Assembly: GCA_004010275.1 (NCBI GenBank)
Contig: RBWT01000021.1
Coordinates: forward strand, 1-61,178
DNA: 61,178 bases
Direction of reading: 5' to 3'
From: Streptomyces huasconensis
Lineage (GTDB): Bacteria; Actinomycetota; Actinomycetes; Streptomycetales; Streptomycetaceae
The notes under the pieces are model-generated. The model did no database searches. It was given only the letters and a program-made list of their open reading frames with translations, and was not told the origin of the DNA. The position numbers were made by a program, and so were the translations under genes. This document shows positions 7,729 to 18,087 of this stretch, piece after piece (positions within the stretch are counted from its first letter, which is position 1; the number at the start of each line of letters is the position of its first letter).

Positions 7729-8933
7729 TCAGCCCTTGGCCACCTTGAGGATCAGGGCGTCGCCCTGGCCGCCGCCACCGCAGAGCGCGGCCGCGCCGAC
7801 GCCGCCGCCGCCGCGCCGCTTCAGCTCCAGGGCCAGGTGGAGCACGAGGCGCGCGCCGGACATCCCGATCGGGTGACCGAGGGCGATGGCGCCGCCGTTG
7901 ACATTCACCTTTTCCGGCGAAACCCCGAGGTCCTTCATTGACTGCACCGCGACGGCCGCGAAGGCTTCGTTGATCTCGATGAGGTCGAGGTCGGAGACGT
8001 CCAGGCCCTCCTTCTTCAGGGCGTGCCGGATGGCGTTGGACGCTGGGACTGGAGGGAGTTGTCCGGCCCCGCCACGTTGCCGTGGGCGCCGATCTCGGCG
8101 ATCCAGTGCAGGCCCAGCTCCTCGGCCTTGGCCTTGGACATGACGACCACGGCGGCGGCGCCGTCGGAGATCTGCGAGGCGGAGCCCGCGGTGATCGTGC
8201 CGTCCTTGGCGAAGGCGGGGCGCAGCTTGCCGAGGGACTCGGCGGTGGTCTCGGGGCGGATGCCCTCGTCCTTGGCGAAGAGGACCGGGTCGCCCTTGCG
8301 CTGCGGGATCTCGACCGGGGTGATCTCCGCCTCGAACAGGCCGTTCTTCTGGGCGGCGGCGGCGCGCTGGTGGGAGAGGGCGGCGATCTCGTCCTGCTCG
8401 GGGCGGGCGATGCCGAGGCGGCCGTTGTGCTTCTCCGTCGACTCGCCCATGGCGACGCCCTCGAAGGAGTCGGTCAGGCCGTCGTACGCCATGGAGTCGA
8501 GCATCTCGATGGCGCCGTACTTGTACCCCTCGCGGGACTTGGGGAGCAGGTGCGGGGCGTTGGTCATCGACTCCTGGCCGCCCGCCACGACGATGTCGAA
8601 CTCGCCCGCACGGATCAGCTGGTCGGCCAGCGCGATGGCGTCGAGGCCGGAGAGGCAGACCTTGTTCACGGTGAGTGCCGGGACGTTCATGGGGATGCCC
8701 GCCTTGACGGCGGCCTGGCGCGCCGGGATCTGCCCCGCCCCGGCCTGGAGCACCTGACCCATGATCACGTACTGGACCTGGTCGCCGCCGATGCCGGCCC
8801 GGTCGAGCGCGGCCTTGATCGCGAAGCCTCCCAGGTCCGCACCCGAGAAGGACTTCAGGGAGCCGAGGAGGCGGCCCATGGGCGTGCGCGCGCCCGCGAC
8901 GATCACTGAGGTGGTACCGGACGTTCGAGACAT
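7729..8933 (-). CDS. Acetyl-CoA C-acetyltransferase (thiolase; frame break)
   Basis: About 401 residues when joined, the standard thiolase length. Nucleophile Cys93 lies in [10 protein letters not shown]. The C-terminal part carries [17 protein letters not shown] (catalytic His) and the CGGGGQGDA Cys. One C is missing near 8042 (CAGCGTCC where CAGCCGTCC gives SLQSQPSNAIRH), placing the last third in another frame. It condenses or cleaves acetoacetyl-CoA in the cytoplasm. It is probably co-transcribed with meaB and divergent from the epimerase. The position argues for a role in acyl-CoA breakdown rather than polyketide supply. The break is most simply a sequencing error because both halves are perfectly conserved. 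Confidence 0.88.
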
Positions 8934-9069
8934 GTGCCACGGCCCCTTGGGAGGAGAAGTTAACGAGGGTTTATCTGAATGTACTGAGCGGTACCCCGCC
9001 CGTCATCGGGCGGCGAGTGTGATCGCGCGCACGTTGCGTAATCACCGCGGGAAGCGCTGCACTTGAACC

Positions 9070-9510
9070 ATGCTGACGCGAATCGACCACATCGGGATCG
9101 CCTGTTTCGACCTCGACAAGACCGTCGAGTTCTACCGGGAGACATACGGCTTCACGGTCTTCCACACGGAGGTGAACGAAGAGCAGGGCGTGCGGGAGGC
9201 CATGCTCAAGATCAATGATACGAGCGACGGAGGGGCTTCGTACCTCCAGCTCCTGGAGCCGACGCGGGACGACTCCGCGGTCGGCAAGTGGCTGGCCAAG
9301 AACGGCGAGGGCGTGCACCACATCGCCTTCGGCACCGCGGACGTGGACGGCGACGCCGCGGCCATCAAGGACAAGGGCGTGCGGGTCCTGTACGAAGAGC
9401 CGCGGATCGGCTCCATGGGGTCACGCATCACGTTCCTCCACCCCAAGGACTGCCACGGTGTCCTGACCGAACTCGTCACTTCGGCGCCCTCCCCGTCACC
9501 GGAGCACTGA
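9070..9510 (+). CDS. mce: Methylmalonyl-CoA epimerase
   Basis: 146 residues, the normal length for this vicinal-oxygen-chelate enzyme that interconverts (2S)- and (2R)-methylmalonyl-CoA for the B12 mutase. Metal-ligand residues at family spacing: His7 (DHIGI), Gln60 (YLQLLEP), His84 (GVHHIAFG) and Glu134 (VLTELV). It is divergent from the thiolase/meaB pair and lies about 270 bp upstream of scy in the same direction. No strong Shine-Dalgarno sequence precedes the ATG; an in-frame start further upstream was not found. Confidence 0.93.
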   Translation: MLTRIDHIGIACFDLDKTVEFYRETYGFTVFHTEVNEEQGVREAMLKINDTSDGGASYLQLLEPTRDDSAVGKWLAKNGEGVHHIAFGTADVDGDAAAIKDKGVRVLYEEPRIGSMGSRITFLHPKDCHGVLTELVTSAPSPSPEH

Positions 9511-9780
9511 CCTCCGTATATCTGGGCCGGTAGGGTGAGGGGCGGCCGTCCGAAGTCGGGGCGGCAGGTCGCCCGCATGCCGGGCGGCCGCGTGCCGGGG
9601 TCCGGGTTTCGGGGGACGAGCGTCGGGGCAGCAACCCATGCTCCGCCGTTGATCTGACACCATTCCCCCGGGGGCACCGTTCGGCGGATGGACGGTGCTC
9701 GTTGGAGAGACTTGCGACCAGGAGTGGGGCGTCCCCTGCTCGAGCGCAGCCGAGAGCTCGGGGAAGGATGGGACCGCGCA

Positions 9781-12700
9781 GTGCGGGGCTACGAACGCCA
9801 AGAGAACTCGCGGGCTGAGACGGACAGTCTTTCGCGGTTCGAGGCCGAGATGGACCGGCTGAAGACCGAGCGGGAGAAGGCCGTCCAGCACGCCGAGGAC
9901 CTCGGCTATCAGGTCGAGGTGTTGCGCGCCAAGCTGCATGAGGCGCGCCGCAACCTCGCGAACCGTCCTGCCTACGACAGCGCGGACATCGGTTACCAGG
10001 CCGAGCAGATGCTGCGTAACGCGCAGATCCAGGCCGAGCAGTTGCGGGCCGACGCGGAGCGGGAGCTGCGCGAGGCCCGCGCGCAGACGCAGCGCATCCT
10101 TCAGGAGCACGCGGAGCAGCAGGCCCGGCTCCAGGCGGAGCTGCACGCCGAGGCCGTGGCACGCCGTCAGCAGCTGGACCAGGAGCTGGCGGAGCGCCGC
10201 CAGACCGTCGAGTCGCACGTCAACGAGAACGTGGCGTGGGCCGAGCAGTTGCGGGCCCGCACCGAGCAGCAGGCGCGCCGTCTCCTCGACGACTCGCGCG
10301 CGAGGCGGAGCAGGCGCTGGCCGCCGCCCGCGCGGAGGCGGAGCGGATCGCGGCGCAGGCGCGGCAGCGTCTGACGAGCGACGCCGAGGCGGCGCGCGCC
10401 CGAGGCCGAGGCGCTTTTGCGCCGGGCCCGTTCGGACGCCGAGCGGCTGTTGAACGCGGCCTCCACGCAGGCCCAGGAGGCCACCGACCACGCCGAGCAG
10501 CTGCGCTCGACGACGGCGACCGAGTCGGAGCAGGCGCGCCGGCGGGCCGCGGAGGCGAGCCGGGCCGCCGAGCAGCGCATGGCCGAGGCCGACGCGGCGC
10601 TGCGTGCGGCGCGGGCCGAGGCCGAGAAGGTGCTCAGCGAGGCCAAGGAGACGGCGGGCAAGCAGCTCGCGGCCGCCGAGGCCGCGGGCGAGCAGCGCAC
10701 GCGTACCGCCAAGGAGCAGGTGGCGCGCCTCGTCGGCGAGGCCACCAAGGAGGCGGAGTCCGCCAAGTCCGAGGCGGAGCAGCTGATCGCCGACGCCCGG
10801 GCCGAGGCCGAGAAGCTCATCGCGGAGGCCGCCGAGAAGGCGCGCACGATCACCGCCGAGGAGACCGCCGGCCAGCTCGCGAAGGCGGCGCGGACGGCGG
10901 AGGAGGTCCTCGACAAGGCGTCGAAGAACGCCAAGGAGACCACGAAGGCCGCCACCGAGGAGGCCGAGCGCATCCGCTCGGAGGCCGAGGCCGAGGCCGA
11001 CCGGCTGCGCGCCCAGGCGCACGACATCGCCGAGGAGCTGAAGGGCGCGGCGAAGGACGACACCAAGGAGTACCGCGCCAAGACCGTCGAGCTTCAGGAG
11101 GAGGCGCGCAGGCTGCGCGGCGAGGCCGAGCAGCAGCGGGCCGACGCCGTCTCCGAGGGCGAGCGCATCCGGGGCGAGGCGCGGCGCGAGGCCGTCAAGG
11201 AGATCGAGGCGGCGGCCAAGTCCGCCGAGGAGCTGCTCGCCAAGGCGAAGGCCGACGCCGAGGAGCTGCGCATCCGCGGCCACGGAGAGCGAGCGGCTGC
11301 GTGCCGAGGCGGTCGAGCGGGCCACGACCCTGCGCAAGCAGGCCGAGGAGACCCTCGAGCGCACCCGCGCGGAGGCCGAGCGGCACCGCGAGGAGAGCGC
11401 CGAGCAGGCCGAGCCACCAGGTCGGAGGCCGAGGAAGCGGCGCGGGCGCTGCGCGAGGAGACCGAGCGGGCCATGGCGGCCCGGCAGGCGGAGGCCGCCG
11501 AGGAGCTGGCGCGGCTGCACGCGGAGGCCGAGGAGCGCCTCACCACCGCCGAGCAGGCGTTGAGCGACGCCCGCGCGGAAGCGGCGCGGATGCGCAAGGA
11601 GGCCACGGAGGAGACCGACCGGCTGCGGGCGGAGTCCGCCGAGCGCATCCGTACGCTCCAGGCGCAGGCCGAGGAGGAGGCCGAGCGGCTGCGCGACGAG
11701 GCACGCCGCCGACGCCTCGCAGGCCCGCGCGGAGGCCGAGACCCTCGCGGTGCGTCTGCGTTCGGAGGCCGCGGCCGAGGCCGAGCGGCTCAAGACCGAG
11801 GCGCAGGAGTCCGCGGACCGGGTGCGCGCGGAGGCCGCCGCCGCGGCCGAGCGGGTCGGCACGGAGGCCGCCGAGGCCCTGGCCGCCGCCCAGGAGGAGG
11901 CCGCCCGGCGCCTCCGCAAGGCCGAGGAGACCCTCGGCTCGGCGCGCGCGGAGGCCGACCAGGAGCGGGAGCGGGCCCGCGAGCAGAGCGAGGAGCTGCT
12001 CGCCTCGGCGCGCAAGCGGGTCGAGGAGGCGCAGGCCGAGGCCACGCGTCTGGTCGAGGAGGCCGACCGCCGCGCCACGGAGATGGTGTCGGCCGCCGAG
12101 CAGACCGCCCAGTCCGTACGGGATTCCGTCGCCGGCCTGCACGAGGCGGCGCAGGAAGAGGTGGCGGGCCTGCGCTCGGCCGCCGAGCACGCCGCGGAGC
12201 GCACGCGCACCGAGGCGCAGGAGGAGGCGACCGCGTCCGTGCCGACGCGCACGCCGAGCGGGAGCGCGCCGCCGAGGACGCCAGCCGTACGCGGCGCGAG
12301 GCGGCGGAGGCCTCGGAGGCCGCCAAGGCCCTTGCGGAGCGCACGGTTTCGGACGCGATGGTGGAGGCCGAGCGGATGCGTTCGGACGCCTCGGAGCACG
12401 CCCAGCGGGTGCGCACGGAGGCGTCGGACACCATCGCGCAGGCCGAGCAGGACGCCGCCCGTACGCGGGCCGACGCCCGTGAGGACGCCAACCGCATCCG
12501 CGGTGACGCGGCGGGTCAGGCCGACACCCTGATCGGCGAGGCCCGCAAGGAGGCCGAGCGGCTGCAGAACGAGACCATCGCGGAGGCCGAGCGCCTGCGC
12601 GCCGAGTCGACGGAGCAGGCGGACCGTCTCAAGGCGGAGTCGACCGCCGAGGCGGAGCGGGTGCGCGCGGAGGCCACGGCCGAGGCGGAGCGGCTGCACG

Positions 12701-13781
12701 CCGAGACGGCCGCGGAGGCCGAGCGGGTGCGCGCGGAGTCCGTGGCCAAGGCCGAGAAGCTCATCTCGGACGCCTCCGGTGACGCGGAGCGGCTGCGCGC
12801 GGAGGTGCCGAGGCGGTCAACTCCGCCCAGCAGCACGCCGAGCGCATCCGCGCCGAGTCCGAGCGCGTCAAGGCGGAGGCGGCCAAGGAGGCCGAGCGGC
12901 TCACGTCCCAGGCGCGCGAGGAGGCCGAACGCACCCTGGACGAAGCGCGTCAGGCCGCCAACAAGAAGCGTCAGGAGGCGGCCGAGCAGGTCGACACGCT
13001 CATCACGGAAGCCGCCGCCGAGGCCGAGAAGCTGACGGCGGACGCCCAGGAGAAGGCCCTGAAGGCGACCACGGAGGCCGAGGCGCAGGCCGACACGATG
13101 GTCGGCGCCGCCCGCAAGGAGGCCGAGCGGGTGGTCACCGAGGCGACGATCGAGGGCAACACCCTGGTGGAGAAGGCCCGTACGGACGCGGACGAGCTGC
13201 TCATCGGCGCCCGGCGCGACGCGACGGCCATAAGGGAGCGCTCGGAGGAGCAGCGTGACCGGGTGACCGCCGAGATCGAGGAACTGCACGAGCGTGCGCG
13301 CCATGAGTCCGCGGAGGCGATGAAGACCGCGGGCGAACGTTGTGACGCGTTGGTGAAGGCCGCGGAGGAGCAGCTCGCCGAGGCTCAGGCGAAGGCGAAG
13401 AAGCTGGTCTCGGACGCCGATTCGGAGGCGGGCAAGGTCCGCATCGCCGCCGTGAAGAAGGCGGAGGGGCTCCTGAAGGAGGCCGAGACGAAGAAGGCGT
13501 CGCTGGTCGCCGAGGCCGAGCGCATCAAGGCCGAAGCCGAGGCCGAGGCGACGCGCATGGTCGAGGAGGGCAAGCGCGAGCTGGAGGTCCTGGTGCGGCG
13601 CCGGGCGGACATCAACGCGGAGATCTCCCGTGTCCAGGACGTGCTGGAGGCGTTGGAGTCCTTCGAGGCTCCGACGGGCGGCGGGAAGTCGGCGTCCGGC
13701 GGGGGTTCCGGCGCGAGCGGTGTCAAGGCCGGCGCGGCGGCCGGATCTACTCGATCGGGTGGCAAGACGTCAGAGGGGTAG
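9781..13781 (+). CDS. scy: Scy, giant coiled-coil polarity protein (seven frame breaks)
   Basis: About 1,333 residues once joined, close to the size of S. coelicolor Scy, the scaffold that organises the tip polarisome with DivIVA and FilP. The GTG at 9781 follows a GGGAAGGA site and gives RGYERQENSRAETDSLSRF; DLGYQVEVLRAKLHEARR follows. The rest is an uninterrupted Ala/Glu/Arg coiled coil (AEAERLRAEA-type repeats) ending in RRRADINAEISRVQDVLEALE. The coding frame must shift near 10300, 10400, 11280, 11414, 11708, 12232 and 12807 (-1, +1, +1, -1, +1, -1, -1), each at a 1-3 base G/C run. The result stays in frame to the stop, so the gene is probably intact in the organism. Confidence 0.9.
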
Positions 13782-13853
13782 CGAAAGAGGGCTTACCGTG
13801 CTGAGTGAGGACCTTCGGCCCTGTCCCTGGCAAGGCCTCTGACGTCTTGCCAC
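13759..13853. repeat. 18-bp perfect inverted repeat spanning the scy stop codon
   Basis: GTGGCAAGACGTCAGAGG (13759-13776) and its exact reverse complement (13836-13853) flank 59 bases. The left arm is the last codons of scy; the right arm lies in the 182-bp spacer before filP. There is no T-run, so it is not a standard terminator. A second short inverted repeat, GTGTCAT (13863-13869) with ATGACAC (13897-13903), follows. Confidence 0.8.
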
Positions 13854-13963
13854 TCAAAAGGGGTGTCATTCTCCAGATCAAACGGGCATCTGCTCGATGA
13901 CACGCCGCCTGGACCCCTAGGATTCCCTCTATCACCTCACCGGTCTCATTCGACAGGAACCCC

Positions 13964-14901
13964 ATGAGCGACACTTCCCCCAACGGCTTCGAGCTTGTGC
14001 GGCGTGGGTACGACCGCGCTCAGGTGGACGAACGTATCTCCAAGCTCGTCTCCGACCGTGACAGCGCTCTTGCCCGCATCACTGCTCTGGAAAAGCGCAT
14101 CGAGGAGCTGCACCTCGAGACGCAGAACGCCCAGGCCCAGGTCGCCGACGCCGAACCGTCGTACGCCGGGCTCGGCGCCCGCGTCGAGAAGATCCTCCGC
14201 CTCGCCGAGGAGGAGGCGAAGGACCTGCGCGAGGAGGCCCGCCGCGCGGCCGAACAGCACCGCGAGCTGGCCGAGTCCGCCGCGCAGCAGGTGCGCAACG
14301 ACGCCGAGTCGTTCGCGTCCGAGCGCAAGGCGAAGGCCGAGGACGAGGGCGTTCGGATCGTCGAGAAGGCCAAGGGCGAGGCGAACGCCCTGCGTGCCGA
14401 GGCGCAGAAGGACGCGCAGTCCAAGCGTGAGGAGGCGGACGCCCTCTTCGAGGAGACGCGCGCCAAGGCCGCCCAGGCCGCCGCCGACTTCGAGACGAAC
14501 CTCGCCAAGCGGCGCGAGCAGTCCGAGCGTGACCTGGCGTCGCGTCAGGCCAAGGCGGAGAAGCGCCTCGCGGAGATCGAGCACCGCGCGGAGCAGCTGC
14601 GTCTGGAGGCGGAGAAGCTGCGCACGGACGCGGAGAGCGCCGCGCGCGCCAGACGGTGGAGACGGCGCAGCGTCAGGCCGAGGACATCGTGGCGGACGCG
14701 AACGCCAAGGCCGACCGCATCCGCAGCGAGTCGGAGCGGGAGCTGGCGGCGCTCACCAACCGCCGGGACAGCATCAACGCGCAGCTCACCAATGTGCGCG
14801 AGATGCTGGCGACGCTCACCGGTGCGGCGGTCGCGGCCGCGGGAACGCCCGCCGACGACGAGCCGGTCTCCCGAGGCGTGCCGGCGCAGCAGACCCGGTA
14901 A
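13964..14901 (+). CDS. filP: FilP, intermediate-filament-like coiled-coil protein (frame break)
   Basis: About 311 residues joined, matching FilP of other streptomycetes, which polymerises into a cytoplasmic network giving hyphae rigidity near the tips. The N-terminus FELVRRGYDRAQVDERI is the DivIVA/Wag31-like segment. A long Ala/Glu/Lys coiled coil follows, then LAALTNRRDSINAQLTNVREM. The frame breaks near 14640, where GAGAGCGCC fits better as GAGCGCC (two extra bases), after which RQTVETAQRQAEDIVADANA continues. AGGAACCCC precedes the ATG. It lies directly downstream of scy, its interaction partner. Confidence 0.9.
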
Positions 14902-14935
14902 GGCACAGCTCCGCGGCCCTTCGGGGCACACCTGA

Positions 14936-14966
14936 GTCCCCTGCTCTCCAGTGGCAGGGGGCTTTG
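14936..14966 (+). terminator. Terminator after filP
   Basis: GTCCCCTGC (14936-14944) pairs with GCAGGGGGC (14954-14962) with one G-T pair and a 9-nt loop, followed by TTTGT. It separates filP from the ABC genes. Confidence 0.75.
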
Positions 14967-14986
14967 TCCCGTTTTAGCGTTGCCGC

Positions 14987-15984
14987 ATGATCGAGCTCGA
15001 GGGGCTGACCAAGCGGTACGGCGAGAAGGTGGCGGTCAACAACCTCACCTTCACCGTCCGCCCCGGCATGGTCACCGGCTTCCTCGGGCCGAACGGCGCG
15101 GGCAAGTCGACCACCATGCGCATGATGCTGGGGCTCGACAACCCGTCGGCCGGCGCCGTCCGCATCGACGGCAAGCACTACGCCCAGCTGCGCGACCCCC
15201 TCACGTACATCGGCGCCCTCCTCGACGCCAAGGCCACGCACGGCGGGCGCAGTGCCTTCAACCACCTGCTCTGCCTCGCGCAGAGCAACGGCATCCCGCG
15301 CGCCCGCGTCGGCGAGGTCCTCGACACCGTCGGGCTGACCGCCGTCGCCCGGAAGAAGGCCAAGGGGTTCTCGCTCGGCATGGGCCAGCGCCTCGGCATC
15401 GCGGGCGCGCTGCTCGGCGACCCCGAGATCCTGATGTTCGACGAGCCGGTCAACGGCCTCGACCCCGAGGGCATCCACTGGATTCGCAACCTCATGAAGT
15501 CCCTTGCCGGCCAGGGGCGTACGGTCTTCGTCTCCTCGCACCTGATGAGCGAGATGGCGCTCACCGCCGACCATCTCGTGGTCATCGGCCAGGGCCGTCT
15601 CCTCGCCGACACGTCGATGTCCGACTTCATCCGGCGCAACTCACGCTCGTACGTCCGGCTGCGTTCCCCGGAGCGCGAGCGTCTCCTCGACGTGCTGCAC
15701 CGGGCGGAGGTCACCGTCACCGAAGCGGGCGATGGTGTCCTCGAAGTGGACGGCACGACGGCCGAGCACCTCGGGGAACTGGCCGCGAGCCACCGGATCG
15801 TCCTGCATGAGCTGAGCCCCCAGCAGCCTCCCTGGAGGAGGCGTTCATGCGGCTCACCGCCGAGTCGGTGGAGTATCACGCGCACTCCGACCACACCGGC
15901 CCGCCGCCGGGCCTTGCCCCCGGGCGGGCCCCCGGCTGGGGCGAGTCCTGGGCCGAGGGCCGGCAGCGGCGGAAGGGGAACTGA
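14987..15984 (+). CDS. ABC transporter ATP-binding protein, pair 1 (frame break)
   Basis: About 332 residues joined. Walker A GPNGAGKST (near residue 37), signature SLGMGQRLGIA in place of the usual LSGGQ, Walker B ILMFDEPVNGLDPEG and H-loop VFVSSHL. A missing G near 15828 (CAGCAGCCTCC for CAGCAGGCCTCC) shifts the end, which should read ASLEEAFMRLTAESVEY and finish at the TGA 3 nt before the permease ATG. TAGCGT (14975-14980) 6 nt before the ATG indicates a leaderless message. It powers the adjacent ABC-2 permease; the substrate is unknown. It is closely paralogous to the pair at 16890-19037. Confidence 0.88.
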
Positions 15985-15987
15985 GCG

Positions 15988-16758
15988 ATGGCCACGGGGC
16001 AGGTGCTGCGATCGGAGTGGACCAAGATCCGCTCGGTCTCCTCGACGGTGTGGACGCTCGGCCTCGCCGGTGTCGTCACCATCGCGCTCGGGGCGCTGAT
16101 CAGCATCCTGTCGAGGAACGACTACGACGGCCTCGACGCCGAGGACCGGTTCGCCTTCGACCCCACGTTCATCAGCTTCGCCGGGATGTCCCTCGGCCAG
16201 CTCGCGATGATCGTCTTCGGGGTGCTCGTCGTCTCCAACGAGTACAGCACCGGGATGATCCGCACCTCCCTGGCGGCGGTCCCGCAGCGCGGCACGTTCC
16301 TCTTCGGCAAGGTCGTCGTGGCCACGCTGCTCGCCCTCGCCGTGGGCCTGGCCACCAGCTTCGTCACGTTCTTCGTGGGGCAGGCGATGCTGGGCCCGTA
16401 CCAGGCGCGGCTCGGCGACCCCGGTGTGCTGCGGGCCGTCATCGGCGGCGGGCTCTACATGACGCTCATCGCGATGTTCTCGATGGGCGTGGCGGCGATG
16501 CTGCGCAGCCCGATGCTGTCGCTGGGCATCTTGATGCCGTTCTTCTTCCTGATCTCCAGCATCCTCGGCAACGTGTCGGCGACGGAGAAGGTCGGCCGCT
16601 TCCTGCCCGACCAGGCCGGCAGCAAGATCATGCAGGTCAAGACACCACTCGACGACGACACCCCGTACGGGCCCTGGGGCGGTCTGGCGATCATGGTGGC
16701 GTGGGTCGTGGTGGCGCTGGCCGGCGGATACGCGGTGCTGAAGAAGCGGGACGCGTAG
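15988..16758 (+). CDS. ABC-2 type permease, pair 1
   Basis: 256 residues with six predicted membrane helices, starting with the amphipathic SEWTKIRSVSSTVWTLG typical of actinobacterial ABC-2 permeases, then EYSTGMIRTSLAAVPQRG between helices 2 and 3, and ending in the basic tail LKKRDA. The ATG is 3 nt after the ATPase stop, so the two are coupled. It likely forms an exporter with the upstream ATPase. The substrate cannot be told from sequence. Confidence 0.88.
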   Translation: MATGQVLRSEWTKIRSVSSTVWTLGLAGVVTIALGALISILSRNDYDGLDAEDRFAFDPTFISFAGMSLGQLAMIVFGVLVVSNEYSTGMIRTSLAAVPQRGTFLFGKVVVATLLALAVGLATSFVTFFVGQAMLGPYQARLGDPGVLRAVIGGGLYMTLIAMFSMGVAAMLRSPMLSLGILMPFFFLISSILGNVSATEKVGRFLPDQAGSKIMQVKTPLDDDTPYGPWGGLAIMVAWVVVALAGGYAVLKKRDA

Positions 16759-16800
16759 GCCGCACCCCCGCTCCGCACGTTCGGTTCTCTTTACTCGCTC

Positions 16801-16831
16801 TTGGCTGGAACCGTCAGCTCCCCGATATCCT
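16801..16831 (+). promoter_or_regulatory. Putative promoter for ABC pair 2
   Basis: TTGGCT (16801-16806) and TATCCT (16826-16831) are separated by 19 bp in the 131-bp spacer before the second ATPase gene. The spacing is long, so the match is only moderate. Confidence 0.35.
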
Positions 16832-16889
16832 CCTAACCCTTACGGGGGCGTGTGCCCCGACGTCCTGAACCATTCGATGGGTGCGGAGA

Positions 16890-18087
16890 ATGATCGAGGC
16901 AGTCGGCCTGACGAAGCGCTATGGCGCCAAGACAGCCGTGTACAACCTTTCCTTCCAGGTGCGGCCCGGTACCGTCACCGGCTTCCTCGGGCCCAACGGC
17001 TCCGGCAAGTCGACGACGATGCGCATGATCCTCGGGCTCGACACACCCACCACGGGGCAGGTGACGATCGGCGGTTACCCGTACCGCAAGCTCCCCAACG
17101 CCCCCCGCCAGGTCGGCGCGCTCCTCGACGCCAAGGCGGTGCACGGCGGCCGGCACGCCCGCAACCACCTGCTCTGCCTCGCGCAGCTCTCCGGCATCCC
17201 GGCCCGCCGGGTCGACGAGGTGCTCGGCGTCGTCGGCCTCCAGGACGTGGCGAAGAAGCGCTCCAAGGGCTTCTCGCTCGGCATGGGCCAGCGCCTCGGC
17301 ATCGCGGCGGCGCTCCTCGGCGACCCGCAGGTGCTGCTCTTCGACGAGCCGGTCAACGGCCTCGACCCCGAGGGCATCCTCTGGGTCCGCAACCTCATGA
17401 AGTCGCTCGCGGCCGAGGGACGCACGGTCTTCGTCTCGTCCCACCTCATGAGCGAGATGGCCCTCACCGCCGAACACCTGATCGTGATCGGCCGCGGCCA
17501 GCTGCTCGCCGACATGAGCGTCAGGGACTTCATCTCGCACAACTCCGCCGACTTCGCGCGGGTGCGTACGCCGGACACCGAGCCGCAGCAGCGCGAGAAG
17601 CTGACGGCCGCGCTGACCGAGGCGGGCGGCCAGGTCCTGCCCGAGCCGGACGGCGCGCTGCGCGTGACCGGTCTGCCGCTGCCCCGCATCAGCGACCTCG
17701 CGCACGGCGCGGACGTCCGCCTGTGGGAGCTGTCCCCGCACCAGGCCTCGCTGGAGGAGGCGTACATGCGGATGACGCAGGGCGCCGTCGACTACCGCTC
17801 CACGGTCGACCAGCGCACGGCCTCCAGCAGCTGATGCAGCCCGGCGCCATGCCGCCCGGCATGATGCCGGGCGGCCGGCTGCCGGTGCCCGGCCAGGATC
17901 AGCCCGGCTGGTACGCGCCCCCGCCGCCCCAGCAGGGCGGTCAGCCCTTCGCGATGCCGCAGCCGCACGGCGCCCCCGGGACGCGAACCCGTACGCCGCG
18001 CCGCGCCGCAGCCGCAGCTCCCCCGCACCCGCTCCCGCGCCCGACCTTGCCAAGCGCGCCACCGACAACGAGGATGCTCCCCGATGA
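16890..18087 (+). CDS. ABC transporter ATP-binding protein, pair 2 (two frame breaks)
   Basis: About 399 residues joined. Walker A GPNGSGKST, signature SLGMGQRLGIA, Walker B VLLFDEPVNGLDPEG: a near-duplicate of the pair-1 ATPase over its first 300 residues. It differs in a long Pro/Gln/Met-rich tail (LQQLMQPGAMPPGMMPGG, QPGWYAPPPPQQGGQ) ending LAKRATDNEDAPR. Two missing bases (a G near 17819, another near 17980) hide this tail; with them restored the TGA overlaps the permease ATG (ATGA). The ATG at 16890 is preferred to a GTG three codons earlier because homologues start MIEAVGLTKRYG. Substrate unknown. Confidence 0.82.

Noticed and set aside
9496..12699. Very long antisense ORF (over 1,000 codons) opposite scy
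   Set aside because: The GC-rich Glu/Ala repeat of scy keeps the opposite strand free of stops; the translation is Leu/Gly/Arg low complexity with no domain.
10300..12810. Programmed ribosomal frameshifting in scy
   Set aside because: Seven steps in both directions at different short G/C runs, without slippery heptamers or a conserved site, do not fit programmed frameshifting.
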